A DNA stretch of 64,000 bases from Phaeobacter sp. A36a-5a (GCF_037911135.1 NZ_JBBLYU010000001.1:434001-498000); one strand, 5' to 3'. Positions 8,799-18,017 are shown, numbered from the stretch's first letter. Notes: generated from the sequence alone by a model not told the origin. Made by a program: numbers and translations.

Positions 8799-10019
8799 TT
8801 AGGCCGGTTGCATCCGGGGCCGCGCCGGTCGGCTGCGCATCAGCAGCAGCACCATGATCGCGATGTTGAGCCCGTTCCACAGGATCCCGTTCACAAAGGC
8901 CAGCTGATAGGACCCGCTGACGTCGTAGATCCAGCCGGACATCCAGCCTCCCAGCGCCATGCCGAGGATGGTCATCATCATTACGAAACCAACTCGCGTT
9001 CCGGCTTCCTCTGGGGGCATGTATTCCCGCACCACCAGCGCATAGCTGGGAACGATCCCGCCCTGCGCCAGGCCAAAGATGGCGCTGACCAGATAAAGCG
9101 AGACCATGCCGTCATAGGGCAGGTATAGAAACAGCGCGATACATTGCAGGATGGAGCCCACCAGCAGCGTGCGTACGCCGCCGAACCGATCCGCGACCAG
9201 CCCCGAAATCACCCGGCTGACCACGCCGCCCAGCAGCATCAGCGACAGCATCTCGGCGCCCACCGTGGGGCCGTAGCCCAGCCCGACGCAATAGGCCACG
9301 ATATGGACCTGCGGCATCGACATGGCGACGCAGCAGCCAATACCGGCCAGCCCCAAAATCCACTGGAGCTGGCGCGGAGAGAGCCCGGCCCGGGCCGCGT
9401 TGCTGGCGGATGCGGCTGCGCTGTGGCCCAGGGCGTCCACCGGGATGCGCCGCCGCAGCACCACGGACAAAGGCACGACCACCAGCAGCGTGACCATTGC
9501 CAATGTGGCGTAAACGCTGCGCCAGCCGCTTTCGGCCAGCATATCGGCAAGGGCGGTCGGCCAGATCGCCCCGGAGAGGTAGTTGCCACTGGCCACCAGC
9601 GCCACCGCGATGCCGCGCCGCCGCTGGAACCAATGCGAAATATCGGCGATCAGCGGACCAAACCCCGCTGCCGTGCCAAGCCCCAGAAACAGATGTGCCG
9701 CCGACAGCCAGAGCATATCCGGCGCCAGCATCGCCAGCCCGTAGCTCACCGCGCTGAGCGCCGCCGCCGCGCAGAGCGCCAGCGTGATGCCAAACCGGTC
9801 TACCAGACGGCCAATCACCAGATTGCCAACGGCAAAGCCGATCATCGTCAATGTATAGGGTAGCGACGCCGCCGCACGGCCTGCGCCAAACTCGGCTTCG
9901 ACCGCAGGCATCACCACAATCACCGCCCACATGCCGACATTGGCGACGGTGGCAATGGCCAGCGTCACCAGAAGTCTGGTCCAGGAGTAGCGGCTGTCGA
10001 GGATTGCGGATGTAGACAT
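8799..10019 (-). CDS. MFS transporter
   Basis: A 406-aa major facilitator superfamily protein with about 12 hydrophobic helices. The loop GPLIADISHWFQRRRGIAVA after helix 4 resembles monocarboxylate or oxalate/formate-type carriers. It is convergent with the preceding FAD oxidase, with 18 bases between the stops. Transport of an organic acid that the oxidase could use is possible, but this is inference from proximity only. Confidence 0.88.
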   Translation of the reverse strand: MSTSAILDSRYSWTRLLVTLAIATVANVGMWAVIVVMPAVEAEFGAGRAAASLPYTLTMIGFAVGNLVIGRLVDRFGITLALCAAAALSAVSYGLAMLAPDMLWLSAAHLFLGLGTAAGFGPLIADISHWFQRRRGIAVALVASGNYLSGAIWPTALADMLAESGWRSVYATLAMVTLLVVVPLSVVLRRRIPVDALGHSAAASASNAARAGLSPRQLQWILGLAGIGCCVAMSMPQVHIVAYCVGLGYGPTVGAEMLSLMLLGGVVSRVISGLVADRFGGVRTLLVGSILQCIALFLYLPYDGMVSLYLVSAIFGLAQGGIVPSYALVVREYMPPEEAGTRVGFVMMMTILGMALGGWMSGWIYDVSGSYQLAFVNGILWNGLNIAIMVLLLMRSRPARPRMQPA

Positions 10020-10212
10020 GTCGGCACGCTAGGAGACGCGCCGACATGCTGCAACGATAATAACGCCTGTTACCGGGGGAGAGAGGCCTAAAGGCTGCTA
10101 TCGTTGCAAAGGGTCTCGGCAGCGACGTCTCGGGCCGCCGCTGCCGATGGTGGCGCTGAGGCATCCCGCGATCCGAAAGGAAAAAGATCGCCGGGCTGCG
10201 TTCACGCCACCT

Positions 10213-10253
10213 GTGGGTGGTGGCCGCGCGAACCGCTTCGCTGGCCGACCCAC
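10213..10253 (-). terminator. Branched stem-loop after the fasciclin gene
   Basis: Outer arms GTGGGT/ACCCAC, then GGCC/GGCC, and inner GCGAA/TTCGC form a long interrupted hairpin starting 9 bases past the fasciclin stop. No clear T-run is present. It is plausibly a terminator or 3' protective structure. Confidence 0.35.
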
Positions 10254-10261
10254 CCGTAGGC

Positions 10262-10738
10262 TCAGGGCATGATCACGGTATCAATGACGTGAATGACGCC
10301 GTTTTCAGCCTCGATATCGGCGGTCACCACCTTGGCCTCATCGACCATCACGCCGCTGTCCAGATCAATGGTGATTTCGCTGCCCTGAACGGTGGCGGCC
10401 TTCATGTCATCGACCAGATCACCGGACATCACCTTGCCTGGCACCACGTGGTAGGTCAGGATCTCGATCAGCTTGTCCTTGTTTTCAGGCTTCAGCAGTT
10501 CTTCGACGGTGCCCTCGGGCAGGGCGGCAAAGGCGGCATCGGTCGGGGCAAACACGGTGAAGGGACCGTCGCCTTTCAGGGTGTCGACCAGGCCAGCAGC
10601 TTCAACAGCGGCGACCAGGGTCGAGAAGTCACCGGCACCCGCAGCCGTGTCAACGATGTCCTTTGCGTGACCACCGGCAAAAGCCGAGGTGGTCAGGGAG
10701 AGAGTGGCGGCGGCGGTCAGAAGTGTCTTGCGGATCAT
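10262..10738 (-). CDS. Secreted fasciclin (FAS1) domain protein
   Basis: A 158-aa exported protein with a signal peptide ([23 protein letters not shown]) and a single FAS1 domain filling the rest. The FAS1 boxes are clear: [15 protein letters not shown] and [14 protein letters not shown]1 domains mediate adhesion and protein interaction at the cell surface. It is a stand-alone gene with hairpins on the downstream side and no functional partner nearby. The specific ligand is unknown. Confidence 0.93.
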   Translation of the reverse strand: MIRKTLLTAAATLSLTTSAFAGGHAKDIVDTAAGAGDFSTLVAAVEAAGLVDTLKGDGPFTVFAPTDAAFAALPEGTVEELLKPENKDKLIEILTYHVVPGKVMSGDLVDDMKAATVQGSEITIDLDSGVMVDEAKVVTADIEAENGVIHVIDTVIMP

Positions 10739-10845
10739 GAGTACAGTCCTCTGTCTGGGTTACCTGCCTGTGTCGGCATTGACGGTATTACGGCGAGGTC
10801 TGCGGTTTGGATCTGGCGGGTTTCCGCCACCTGCATGTTGACAAG

Positions 10846-10875
10846 AAAAGCGCGCCGCCTAAGCCGCGCGCTTTT
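10846..10875 (-). terminator. Rho-independent terminator for apt
   Basis: Ten-base-pair arms AAAAGCGCGC and GCGCGCTTTT with a 10-base loop lie about 80 bases past the apt stop. On the minus strand the stem ends in TTTT. It could work in both directions. Confidence 0.65.
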
Positions 10876-10956
10876 AGAATTTCCACTCACAATTATGTGA
10901 TTGAACGCTGGGTGCTCTTTGCAATTAAGGGGTGATCCAACCCTATTTGCAGAGGC

Positions 10957-11496
10957 TCAGGCGCCTTCGAATTCGCAGAGCACGGTGACATCCATGCCCA
11001 GATCTTCGAGCACCTTGCGGCCGCCAAGCTCCGGCAGGTCGATGATGAAGGCACAGGAGACGATCTCACCGCCGAGCCGCTCGATCAGCTTGATGCCCGC
11101 CGCCGCGGTGCCGCCGGTGGCCAGAAGGTCATCGACCACCAGAACCTTCTCTCCGGGCTGGATCGCGTCGTCATGGATCTCCATGATCGCCTCGCCATAT
11201 TCCAGCTTGTACTCCTGGCTGATGGTGGTGCCGGGCAGCTTGCCCTTCTTGCGGATCGGCACAAAACCGACGCTCAGCTGGTGGGCGATGGCGCCACCAA
11301 GGATGAAACCGCGCGCCTCAAGCCCGACAACCTTGTCGATCTGCTCGCCCGCATAGGGGTGCAGCATCTGGTCGATCGCCATGCGAAACCCGCGCGGATC
11401 GGCAAACAGCGTGGTGACATCGCGGAACATGATGCCCTCATGGGGGAAATCCACGATGGTGCGGATGTAGTCTTTGACAGCAGTCTTGCGGGCCAT
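10957..11496 (-). CDS. apt: Adenine phosphoribosyltransferase
   Basis: Apt salvages adenine by joining it to PRPP to give AMP. The 179-aa protein carries the PRPP-binding motif [14 protein letters not shown] and the family stretch [17 protein letters not shown] start it at [14 protein letters not shown], which has an upstream GGGGAC; the frame is open a further 62 codons upstream but that part is low-complexity. mtnP lies just upstream on the same strand: MtnP releases adenine from methylthioadenosine and Apt recycles it, so the pair makes metabolic sense. Confidence 0.96.
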   Translation of the reverse strand: MARKTAVKDYIRTIVDFPHEGIMFRDVTTLFADPRGFRMAIDQMLHPYAGEQIDKVVGLEARGFILGGAIAHQLSVGFVPIRKKGKLPGTTISQEYKLEYGEAIMEIHDDAIQPGEKVLVVDDLLATGGTAAAGIKLIERLGGEIVSCAFIIDLPELGGRKVLEDLGMDVTVLCEFEGA

Positions 11497-11708
11497 GGGG
11501 TGTCCCCTTTTTGGTCGTCTGGAATGGGTCGTCTGATCTCTGGCGCCTGCGGCCCCTAGCGGGCGACGCGACCAATGATATGTCGCTGATGCTCTTGGCG
11601 CAGGCAAGGGGGCGGATGGGGTGGCTGCTCTCAACCGGCGCGGCTGTGGCCTTTCGGAACCAGCGGCGGAGGCGATAATCAACCGTTACCAGACCGGGCG
11701 GTCGGTAT

Positions 11709-11725
11709 GCCGAGGCCGCCTCGGC
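11709..11725 (-). terminator. Hairpin downstream of mtnP
   Basis: Seven-base-pair perfect arms (GCCGAGG and CCTCGGC) with a CCG loop lie 15 bases past the mtnP stop. There is no T-run, so termination is only tentative. Confidence 0.3.
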
Positions 11726-11740
11726 GGCCCCGGCAGCCGG

Positions 11741-12601
11741 TCAGCCCAGAACCCGTGCGGCAACCGCATCCAGTTTGGCCAGAAGCGCGGCATCGCGTTT
11801 TTCCGGCGCCGTCATGATGGCATGTTCCAGCGCGCGGTCGCAGCCATGCGGGCAGGCCACGCGGGTCGCCCCCAGCAGCGCAGGCAGCCGCTGCACCAGC
11901 GCACGGCCCTTGGCGGAATTGCCGGTCAGGGTGGCGATGATGTCGGTGATCTCCACCGCGCCATGATCCGGGTGCCAGCTGTCGAAATCCGTCACCATGG
12001 CGATGGAAGCGTAGCAAAGCTCAGCCTCGCGGGCGAGCTTGGCCTCCGGCATATTGGTCATGCCGATCACGTCGCAGCCCCAGCTGCGGTACATCTTGCT
12101 TTCGGCCATGGAGGAGAACTGCGGCCCTTCCATACAGAGATAGGTGCCGCCGCGATGCACAGTGATGCCCGCGTCCCGCGCCGCGGTCTCTGCCGCATCG
12201 GACAGCCGCTCGCAGGTCGGATGGGCCACGCTGACATGCGCCACGCAGCCGGTGCCGAAGAAGCTCTTGTCGCGCGCGAAGGTGCGGTCGATGAACTGAT
12301 CGACAGTGACAAAATCCCCCGGCGCCATCTCCTCGCGGAAGGAGCCGCAGGCGGAGATCGAAAACACATCCGTGACGCCGAGCCGTTTCAGCGCGTCGAT
12401 ATTGGCCCGGTAGGGCACTTCGGTCGGCGAATGCACATGGCCGCGCCCGTGGCGGGGCAGGAAGGCCATTTTCACACCATCGAGGTTGCCGGTCAGGATC
12501 TGATCCGAGGGCGCCCCCCAGGGCGTCTCAACCGAGACCCATTCTGCGTTTTGCAGCCCGTCGATGTCATAGAGGCCCGAGCCGCCGATGACGGCAATCA
12601 T
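11741..12601 (-). CDS. mtnP: S-methyl-5'-thioadenosine phosphorylase
   Basis: MtnP cleaves methylthioadenosine, the by-product of polyamine and acyl-homoserine-lactone synthesis, to adenine and methylthioribose-1-phosphate. The 286-aa protein begins MIAVIGGSGLYDIDGL and has RHGRGHVHSPTEVPYR and CMEGPQFSS, all typical of the PNP/MTAP family. The ATG follows AGGAAAC. It is upstream of apt on the same strand with about 240 bases between, so co-transcription is possible. An upstream in-frame GTG exists but is less well placed. Confidence 0.95.
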   Translation of the reverse strand: MIAVIGGSGLYDIDGLQNAEWVSVETPWGAPSDQILTGNLDGVKMAFLPRHGRGHVHSPTEVPYRANIDALKRLGVTDVFSISACGSFREEMAPGDFVTVDQFIDRTFARDKSFFGTGCVAHVSVAHPTCERLSDAAETAARDAGITVHRGGTYLCMEGPQFSSMAESKMYRSWGCDVIGMTNMPEAKLAREAELCYASIAMVTDFDSWHPDHGAVEITDIIATLTGNSAKGRALVQRLPALLGATRVACPHGCDRALEHAIMTAPEKRDAALLAKLDAVAARVLG

Positions 12602-12697
12602 TGTTTCCTGTGTCACGTGTTCTGTCCCCTGAAGCTGGTCCTTGCCGTTCTGCCCGAGGAGGCCCCGGTTTGACAAGCGCGACGGGGGATTTGATTG

Positions 12698-12756
12698 CTG
12701 CCGCCCTGTGGGCGGTAGCAAGGCCTTCGGCGAGAGTATTTGGAGAAAGATGACAG
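12698..12756 (-). repeat. Dispersed 3' element, copy 1 (34-bp core 12723-12756 plus stem-loop)
   Basis: Bases 12723-12756 match 36626-36659 in inverted orientation at 33 of 34 positions. Read on the minus strand, the core begins 7 bases after the stop of the small membrane gene and contains AAATACTCTCGCCGAAGGC. It is followed by a 9-bp stem with a 3-base loop (arms around CCGCCC/GGGCGG). Copy 2 has the same modular layout. It is probably a genome-wide intergenic repeat of this lineage. Confidence 0.75.
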
Positions 12757-12763
12757 GCGGGCG

Positions 12764-13168
12764 CTATTCGCGCCGGATGGTCCCGGTCAAAGCCGCCGCG
12801 CCAAGGGCGGTGACGATCCAGCCTGCAAGGGTGAAGACCCAGCGTGCCCACCACAGGATCACACCCGCAGGGCCACGGGTGGTGGAGGGTGCCCAGGCCT
12901 CGGTCTGGCCGAAGTCGATGATCGGAACCACGACGTCGGCGGCATAGGCGATGGCTGAGAAGCTTTCCCAGTCGCGGCCGGGAATGGTTGTCTCGCTCCA
13001 ATGACCGGCGGGCTTCGCAGATCGGTCACTGCGGATTTGAGGGTTCAGATCGCACATAACACGATCTGGTGAAGCTCGAGAGCTGGCGGCGATGCGCTTT
13101 TCATCTGCTGGGGAAAGCTCGCCTTCCTGCATCGTCCTTAAATCCGTTATCTTGTTGGCGCCTTGCAT
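12764..13168 (-). CDS. Small hypothetical membrane protein
   Basis: I do not recognise a named family. The 134-aa product has a polar N-terminal half (MQGANKITDLRTMQEG, ELSPADEKRIAASS) and one strong hydrophobic segment near the C-terminus (WWARWVFTLAGWIVTALGAA, about residues 104-125), ending in RRE. The stretch ADVVVPIIDFGQTEAW just before the helix resembles, from memory, the C-terminal membrane module of larger Rhodobacteraceae proteins, so this may be a shortened relative. A GGAGAA site precedes the ATG. It is divergent from the SulP gene and shares with it an intergenic palindrome. Confidence 0.62.
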   Translation of the reverse strand: MQGANKITDLRTMQEGELSPADEKRIAASSRASPDRVMCDLNPQIRSDRSAKPAGHWSETTIPGRDWESFSAIAYAADVVVPIIDFGQTEAWAPSTTRGPAGVILWWARWVFTLAGWIVTALGAAALTGTIRRE

Positions 13169-13284
13169 CACATATTCTCCAATTCCAATTATGAGAACCG
13201 TCCGATGGATTGTGGGCCAATCAAAGCGAGGCGAGTGGTTAAGTGCTGCTAAACTCTTAAGTTGAATGTCAGCAGCGCTGCCGC

Positions 13285-13306
13285 AATGTTTCGCGTGCGA
13301 AACATT
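13285..13306. promoter_or_regulatory. 22-bp palindrome, candidate operator between divergent genes
   Basis: The arm AATGTTTCGC, a 2-base centre GT, and the exact reverse complement of the arm form a perfect 10-bp inverted repeat. It lies about 117 bp from the small membrane gene start and 124 bp from the SulP start, the midpoint of the divergent spacer. Its symmetry fits a dimeric DNA-binding protein. I cannot name the regulator. Confidence 0.55.
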
Positions 13307-13429
13307 TGGACAGGAGGGCTGACCTGTTGGGCGCTGAGCGGGCGGTAACGGGGGCTGCCCTTGCCCCACTGGCGGAATTCCGCTAGGGGCGGGCGCTAAC
13401 GATACCCTTTCCCGATCACAGGTGACCCC

Positions 13430-15070
13430 ATGACCCGCGGCATTATGGCGACGCTCGCCAAACAGATTTCACCGCCCAATCTCTCCATCATGCAGGACGA
13501 GGGCTTTACCGTGGGCCGTGTGCGCACCGAATTGCTGTCGGGCCTGACCGTGGCGCTGGCGCTGGTGCCGGAGGCGGTCGCCTTTGCCTTTGTGGCGGGC
13601 GTGCACCCGCTGGTGGGGCTTTATGCGGCCTTTATGGTCGGGTTGATCACCGCGGTGTTCGGCGGGCGGCCCGGGATGATCTCGGGTGCGACCGGCGCGC
13701 TGGCGGTGGTGATGGTGGCGCTGGTGGCGCAGCACGGGGTGGAATACCTCTTTGCCACCGTGGTGCTGATGGGGATCTTGCAGATCTTTGCAGGTGTCAT
13801 GCACTGGGGGAAATTCATCCGGCTGGTGCCGCATCCGGTGATGCTCGGCTTTGTGAACGGGTTGGCGATTGTGATCTTCCTGGCGCAGCTGACGCAGTTC
13901 AAGGACCCGGACAATACCGAGGCCTGGCTGGCAGGGTCGCAGCTGATCATGATGTTGGGGCTGGTGGGGCTGACCATGCTGATCATCTGGGGCACGCCCA
14001 AGATCACCGCCATCGTTCCGGCGCCACTGGCCGGGATCGGCATCGTGGCGGCACTGGTGATTGCGCTGGGCATTGACGTGCCGACGGTGGGCGATATGGC
14101 CTCGATCAAGGGCAGTTTCCCCTCCTTCCACAATCCGTTTGGCACGGGTGAAGGCCTTTACGGCACCGCGCTGGCCCCCTTCACGCTGGAGACGCTGTGG
14201 ATCATTCTGCCCTATGCGGTGATCCTCGCGGCGATCGGCCTGATCGAGAGCCTGCTGACGCTGAACCTGGTTGGTGAAATCACCGGCAAGCGGGGCGGGG
14301 CAAGCCAGGAATGTATCGCGCAGGGGGCCTCCAATGTGGTCACAGGCTTCTTTGGCGGCATGGGCGGCTGTGCGATGATCGGCCAGTCGATGATCAACGT
14401 GAAATCCGGCGGTCGGACGCGGATTGCGGGCATTGCTGCGGCGCTGTTCCTGCTGGCGTTTATCGTGGTGGCCTCGCCGCTGATCGAGCAGATCCCGCTG
14501 GCGGCGCTGGTGGGCGTGATGTTCATGGTGGTGATCGGCACATTTGCCTGGAACAGCTTCAAGGTGATGACCAAAGTGCCCATGATGGACGCCTTTGTCA
14601 TTGTGCTGGTGACCGTGGTGACGGTGATGACCGACCTTGCGATTGCGGTGGTTGTGGGCGTGATCGTCTCGGCGTTGGCCTATGCCTGGAACAACGCCCG
14701 CCGCATCCACGCCTATACCCGCGAATCCGCGACCGACAAGGGCGCCAAGGTCTATGAGATCGAGGGGCCGCTGTTCTTTGGCTCGACCGACGGGTTCATC
14801 GAGCTGTTCGATGTGGCGAATGACCCGGATCATGTGATCGTGGACTTTGCCCGCAGCCGGGTGGTGGACCAGTCGGCGCTACAGGCGATCGAGGCGCTGG
14901 CGGGCAAGTATGAGGCCGAGGGCAAGGCGCTGGTGCTGCGGCATCTGAGCCGTGATTGCCATCAGCTTCTGACCAAGGCCGGGCATCTGATGGTCGATAG
15001 CGACGATGACCCTGACTATGCGCTGGCGGTGGACTACTCGGTCAAGACCGGGATCCTGGGCGGCCACTAA
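13430..15070 (+). CDS. SulP family anion permease with STAS domain
   Basis: SulP proteins carry sulfate, bicarbonate or other anions across the inner membrane. The 546-aa protein has about 10-14 hydrophobic helices (residues about 30-430) and a C-terminal cytoplasmic STAS domain (YEIEGPLFFGSTDGFIELF, then VVDQSALQAIEAL). The helix 1 region AVAFAFVAGVHPLVGLYAAF fits the family. No carbonic anhydrase or sulfate assimilation gene adjoins it, so the substrate is not fixed; bicarbonate or sulfate are both reasonable. A strong terminator follows. Confidence 0.92.
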   Translation: MTRGIMATLAKQISPPNLSIMQDEGFTVGRVRTELLSGLTVALALVPEAVAFAFVAGVHPLVGLYAAFMVGLITAVFGGRPGMISGATGALAVVMVALVAQHGVEYLFATVVLMGILQIFAGVMHWGKFIRLVPHPVMLGFVNGLAIVIFLAQLTQFKDPDNTEAWLAGSQLIMMLGLVGLTMLIIWGTPKITAIVPAPLAGIGIVAALVIALGIDVPTVGDMASIKGSFPSFHNPFGTGEGLYGTALAPFTLETLWIILPYAVILAAIGLIESLLTLNLVGEITGKRGGASQECIAQGASNVVTGFFGGMGGCAMIGQSMINVKSGGRTRIAGIAAALFLLAFIVVASPLIEQIPLAALVGVMFMVVIGTFAWNSFKVMTKVPMMDAFVIVLVTVVTVMTDLAIAVVVGVIVSALAYAWNNARRIHAYTRESATDKGAKVYEIEGPLFFGSTDGFIELFDVANDPDHVIVDFARSRVVDQSALQAIEALAGKYEAEGKALVLRHLSRDCHQLLTKAGHLMVDSDDDPDYALAVDYSVKTGILGGH

Positions 15071-15095
15071 GCTGTCCCGTGGCATCTGAAAGAAG

Positions 15096-15131
15096 AAACC
15101 CGCGACACCATCGGCGTCGCGGGTTTTCTCG
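15096..15131 (+). terminator. Rho-independent terminator after SulP gene
   Basis: An 11-bp perfect stem (AAACCCGCGAC and its complement) with a 9-base loop is followed by TTTTCTCG. It sits 26 bases after the permease stop and can also serve the minus-strand acetyltransferase that ends at 15171. Confidence 0.85.
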
Positions 15132-15170
15132 TTTTACGGTGATTGAACGGCGCTCTCGGGCAAAGCTTGG

Positions 15171-15812
15171 TCAGTCCGGTGCCAGGGTCTCCAGCATGTC
15201 GAGGTCACCGGACAAGAGCGCAGGTTCAGCGCGCGAGATCAGGTCGGCGGGCCAGTCCCACCATTTCAGGCCAAGCAGGCGCGCGATCTGCGGTTTGGTG
15301 AAGCGGTAGCTGTGGACGGTGCCGGGGTTGCCGGTCACGATGGCGTAGGGCGGGATTGACCCGCGCACCACCGCACCGGCACCGATGATGGCGCCATCCC
15401 CGATCCGCGCCCCCGGCAGGATCATCGCGCCATAGCCGATCCAGACATCATCGCCGATCACCGTGTCGCGGGTATCGGGCTGAAATCCGGTCATCTGCGT
15501 CTGATCGAACACCGGGAAAGGATAGCAGCTGAGCCCGTCCTGCGCGTGATTGGCAGAGGCGGTGATGATGCGCACGCCCTCGGCGATCTGGCAGAATCTG
15601 CCGATCACCACCCGCTCGCGCGATCCGGCAAAGAGATAGGGCGCCAGACGGCTGGCCCAGTCCGACGGCGGTTCAAAGGCGGAGGCATAGGTGAAGGCGC
15701 CGATGGTGAAATTCGGGTGATCAATCGCCTCCGACAGCATCACCGTGCCGGCATGGGCGCTGCCATCGGGCAGGGTGATCGGATGGCGTTTCTTTGGGTC
15801 GGGTAACGGCAT
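15171..15812 (-). CDS. Hexapeptide-repeat acetyltransferase, CatB/Vat (xenobiotic acyltransferase) type
   Basis: This 213-aa protein belongs to the left-handed beta-helix acyltransferases of the CatB/Vat group, some of which inactivate chloramphenicol or streptogramins. The hexapeptide repeats run through the C-terminal half (IGDDVWIGYGAMILPGARIG, then DGAIIGAGAVV). The catalytic histidine is in SANHAQDGLSCYPF, and AIVTGNPG follows the helix. Chromosomal relatives in marine bacteria rarely have a proven resistance role. It starts 9 bases after the flavin reductase-like gene and probably shares its transcript. Confidence 0.88.
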   Translation of the reverse strand: MPLPDPKKRHPITLPDGSAHAGTVMLSEAIDHPNFTIGAFTYASAFEPPSDWASRLAPYLFAGSRERVVIGRFCQIAEGVRIITASANHAQDGLSCYPFPVFDQTQMTGFQPDTRDTVIGDDVWIGYGAMILPGARIGDGAIIGAGAVVRGSIPPYAIVTGNPGTVHSYRFTKPQIARLLGLKWWDWPADLISRAEPALLSGDLDMLETLAPD

Positions 15813-15821
15813 TTCTGGGCC

Positions 15822-16427
15822 TCATTCATCCGGGCGGGTGAGGGAAAACAGATCCCGCACCACAGAGTAGTCACGGTAGCCAAGGCGCGCCAGCGGCTGG
15901 AAGCGGGTCACATCGAAAGTCCCGTCGATCAGGCAGCTGTCGTCGAGATGGACGCCGACCACCTCACCAAAGACCACCTTGTTGGCGGTGCCGGGAAGGG
16001 TCACGATCTGCGTCAGGCGGCATTCCAGCGCAGCCGGGGCGGCGGCGACACGACCGCAGGGAATGGTTTCGCAGGCGGCCATCTCCAGACCCGCGTGGGC
16101 AAATTCATCCACCCCCTTCGGCAGGGCTGCGGAACTGGCGTTCATTGCATCCCGCAGCGCGTAGGAGACAACATTGACGCAGAACACGCCGGTTTCGGCG
16201 ATATTGGCCACGCTGTCCTTGGTGCCGTCCTGATCGTCCTTGGCCGAGGTGGAGGCAAACATCACCTGCGGCGGTTCATAGGCGACGGCATTGAAGAAGG
16301 AATAGGGCGCCAGATTGTTGGTGCCATCGGCCGCACGGGTGGAAATCCAGCCAATGGGGCGCGGGGTGACAATGGCGTTGAACGGGTTGTGCGGCAGCCC
16401 GTGGCCGCTCTCGGGTCGGTAGAACAT
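15822..16427 (-). CDS. Flavin reductase family protein (FMN-binding split barrel)
   Basis: A 201-aa protein of the DIM6/NTAB flavin reductase-like family, which bind FMN in a split barrel. Characteristic segments are HNPFNAIVTPRPIGWISTR near the N-terminus, NLAPYSFFNAVAYEPPQVMF, and FCVNVVSYALRDAMN. Such proteins reduce flavins or act on small aromatic substrates; the partner is unknown. GGAGACC precedes the ATG. It is the first gene of a two-gene minus-strand unit with the CatB-type acetyltransferase. Confidence 0.9.
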   Translation of the reverse strand: MFYRPESGHGLPHNPFNAIVTPRPIGWISTRAADGTNNLAPYSFFNAVAYEPPQVMFASTSAKDDQDGTKDSVANIAETGVFCVNVVSYALRDAMNASSAALPKGVDEFAHAGLEMAACETIPCGRVAAAPAALECRLTQIVTLPGTANKVVFGEVVGVHLDDSCLIDGTFDVTRFQPLARLGYRDYSVVRDLFSLTRPDE

Positions 16428-16631
16428 ATGCTGGTCTCCAAGTCTGAGCCGGGCCGGTAGCCTGCTGGTATTGCTTGCGGATCCGGCTGCCGGGGTTTGC
16501 CCAAGGCTTACGCCCGTGTTAGGGCGATGACCAGCCTGCGTGAAGAGTTTGCAGCGCGCTGTGGGGCAAATCCCTCGGTGGTGCTGGGCTGGTCAGCGGG
16601 CGGTGACGGCGACGGGCGTGGAGGCGGGCGC

Positions 16632-17141
16632 GTGATTGAGTTGAAGGCAGAGCAGCCCGAGGACCGCTGGGAGGTCGAGGCGCTATATGACCTGTGCTTT
16701 GCGCCCGGTCGCGAGGCGCTGTCGTCCTATCGTTTGCGCGACGACGTGCCGCCGGTCAGCGGGCTGAGCCAGGTGGCGCGCGATCAGGGCGGTATTCTGG
16801 CCGGGGCGATCCGCTTCTGGCCGGTGCGGATTGGTGAGGCGGGCCTGCCGGCGCTGCTGCTGGGGCCGGTGGCGGTTCACCCGACCCATCAGGGCGAGGG
16901 GCTGGGCGGCGCCCTGATCCGCGACAGTCTGGCCAAGGCGGAGGAGCGCGGCTGGAGCAGGGTGCTGCTGGTGGGCGATGCGCCGTATTACCGGCGCTTT
17001 GGGTTTTCGCTGCTGCCCGCGGTCGAGATGCCGCCGCCGACCAACCCGGAGCGGGTTCTGGGTCTGGATCTGGCGGCTGGCGGCTGGGCCGATGTGCGCG
17101 GCAGGGTTCTGCGCTGGAGCGGGCCGCAGATCCCCGGCTGA
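16632..17141 (+). CDS. GNAT N-acetyltransferase, YhbS type
   Basis: A GCN5-related acetyltransferase of about 169 aa. Visible motifs are LLLGPVAVHPTHQGEGLGGA (acetyl-CoA pyrophosphate loop) and VLLVGDAPYYRRFGFS, which is typical of the YhbS/PA4866-like subgroup. I start it at the GTG preceded by GGAGG at 7-base spacing; an in-frame TTG at 16497 would add 45 poorly structured, glycine-rich residues. The substrate is unknown. Confidence 0.85.
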   Translation: MIELKAEQPEDRWEVEALYDLCFAPGREALSSYRLRDDVPPVSGLSQVARDQGGILAGAIRFWPVRIGEAGLPALLLGPVAVHPTHQGEGLGGALIRDSLAKAEERGWSRVLLVGDAPYYRRFGFSLLPAVEMPPPTNPERVLGLDLAAGGWADVRGRVLRWSGPQIPG

Positions 17142-17237
17142 TCGGGGCTGATCGGGGTGGATCGCAGGCGCAGGTTACCGAGATCTTGAAATACGGGCCG
17201 GGAAGACAAACATTTTTTTGGCAACATGAGGTATGCC

Positions 17238-18017
17238 ATGACCGAGATCCTGACCCCTGATACTGCCCTGACCACGCCGCTGGACGCTGCTGCGGTGGAG
17301 GCGGAGCTGGAGGCGCTTGCCAAGCGTTACCGCGCCGCCGGTGGGCTGGGCATCCAGATCCTGAACCTGCTGGGCGGCTCGGTTGACGGGCTACTGGACA
17401 AATTGCCTGCGCCGGTGCGGAGCCGGTTGAACGGCGCCACCGAGCAGGCGTTGCAACTGGCGATGCAGGGGGCCAGCGGATCGCGCCGGGTGGTGCCGGA
17501 TCAGCCGGCGGCGGTCAACCGCGCGGTCAGCGCCGCGATGGGCGCGGCGGGTGGCATGGGCGGTTTGCCCGGAGCATTGGTCGAGCTGCCCGCAACCACG
17601 GCCTTCCTGCTGCGCAGTATTCAGGGGGTAGCGGCCGAAGAAGGCTTTGATCCGGAGGCCGAGGGCGTGCGCTTTGACTGTATCCGGGTGTTCGCTGCTG
17701 CTGGTCCGCTGGCGGCGGATGATGGCGCGGATCTGGGGTTCCTGTCACTGCGGCTGGGGCTGACCGGGGGGGCGGTGCAGAAACTGATCGCGCAGGTGGC
17801 ACCCCGTTTCAGCATGGTTTTGGGCCAGAAGCTGGCCGCGCAGACACTGCCGGTGCTGGGGGCCGTGGCCGGGGCCACGACCAATTTCGTCTATTCGGGC
17901 TATTATCAGGAAATGGCGCGGGTCCATTTTGGTCTGCGTCGTCTGGCGGTGGCGGCGGATCAGCCACATGAGACATTGGTTGCGCGCCTGCAGGACCGGT
18001 TGCTGGCACCACGGTAG
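17238..18017 (+). CDS. EcsC family protein
   Basis: A 259-aa protein matching the EcsC family, named after a protein of the Bacillus Ecs ABC transporter locus; its biochemical role is unresolved. The family core is visible: LVELPATTAFLLRSIQGVAA followed by EGFDPEAEGVRFDCIRVFA, and a hydrophobic Gly/Ala-rich stretch near GAVAGATTNFVYSGYYQEMA. The start at the second ATG has AGG upstream; an ATG 12 bases earlier is the alternative. No ABC transporter genes adjoin it. Confidence 0.85.
   Translation: MTEILTPDTALTTPLDAAAVEAELEALAKRYRAAGGLGIQILNLLGGSVDGLLDKLPAPVRSRLNGATEQALQLAMQGASGSRRVVPDQPAAVNRAVSAAMGAAGGMGGLPGALVELPATTAFLLRSIQGVAAEEGFDPEAEGVRFDCIRVFAAAGPLAADDGADLGFLSLRLGLTGGAVQKLIAQVAPRFSMVLGQKLAAQTLPVLGAVAGATTNFVYSGYYQEMARVHFGLRRLAVAADQPHETLVARLQDRLLAPR

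Noticed and set aside
13469-14833. 454-codon minus-strand frame opposite the SulP gene
   Set aside because: Extremely His/Gln/Asp-rich, lacks any domain, and is fully antisense to a clear membrane protein.
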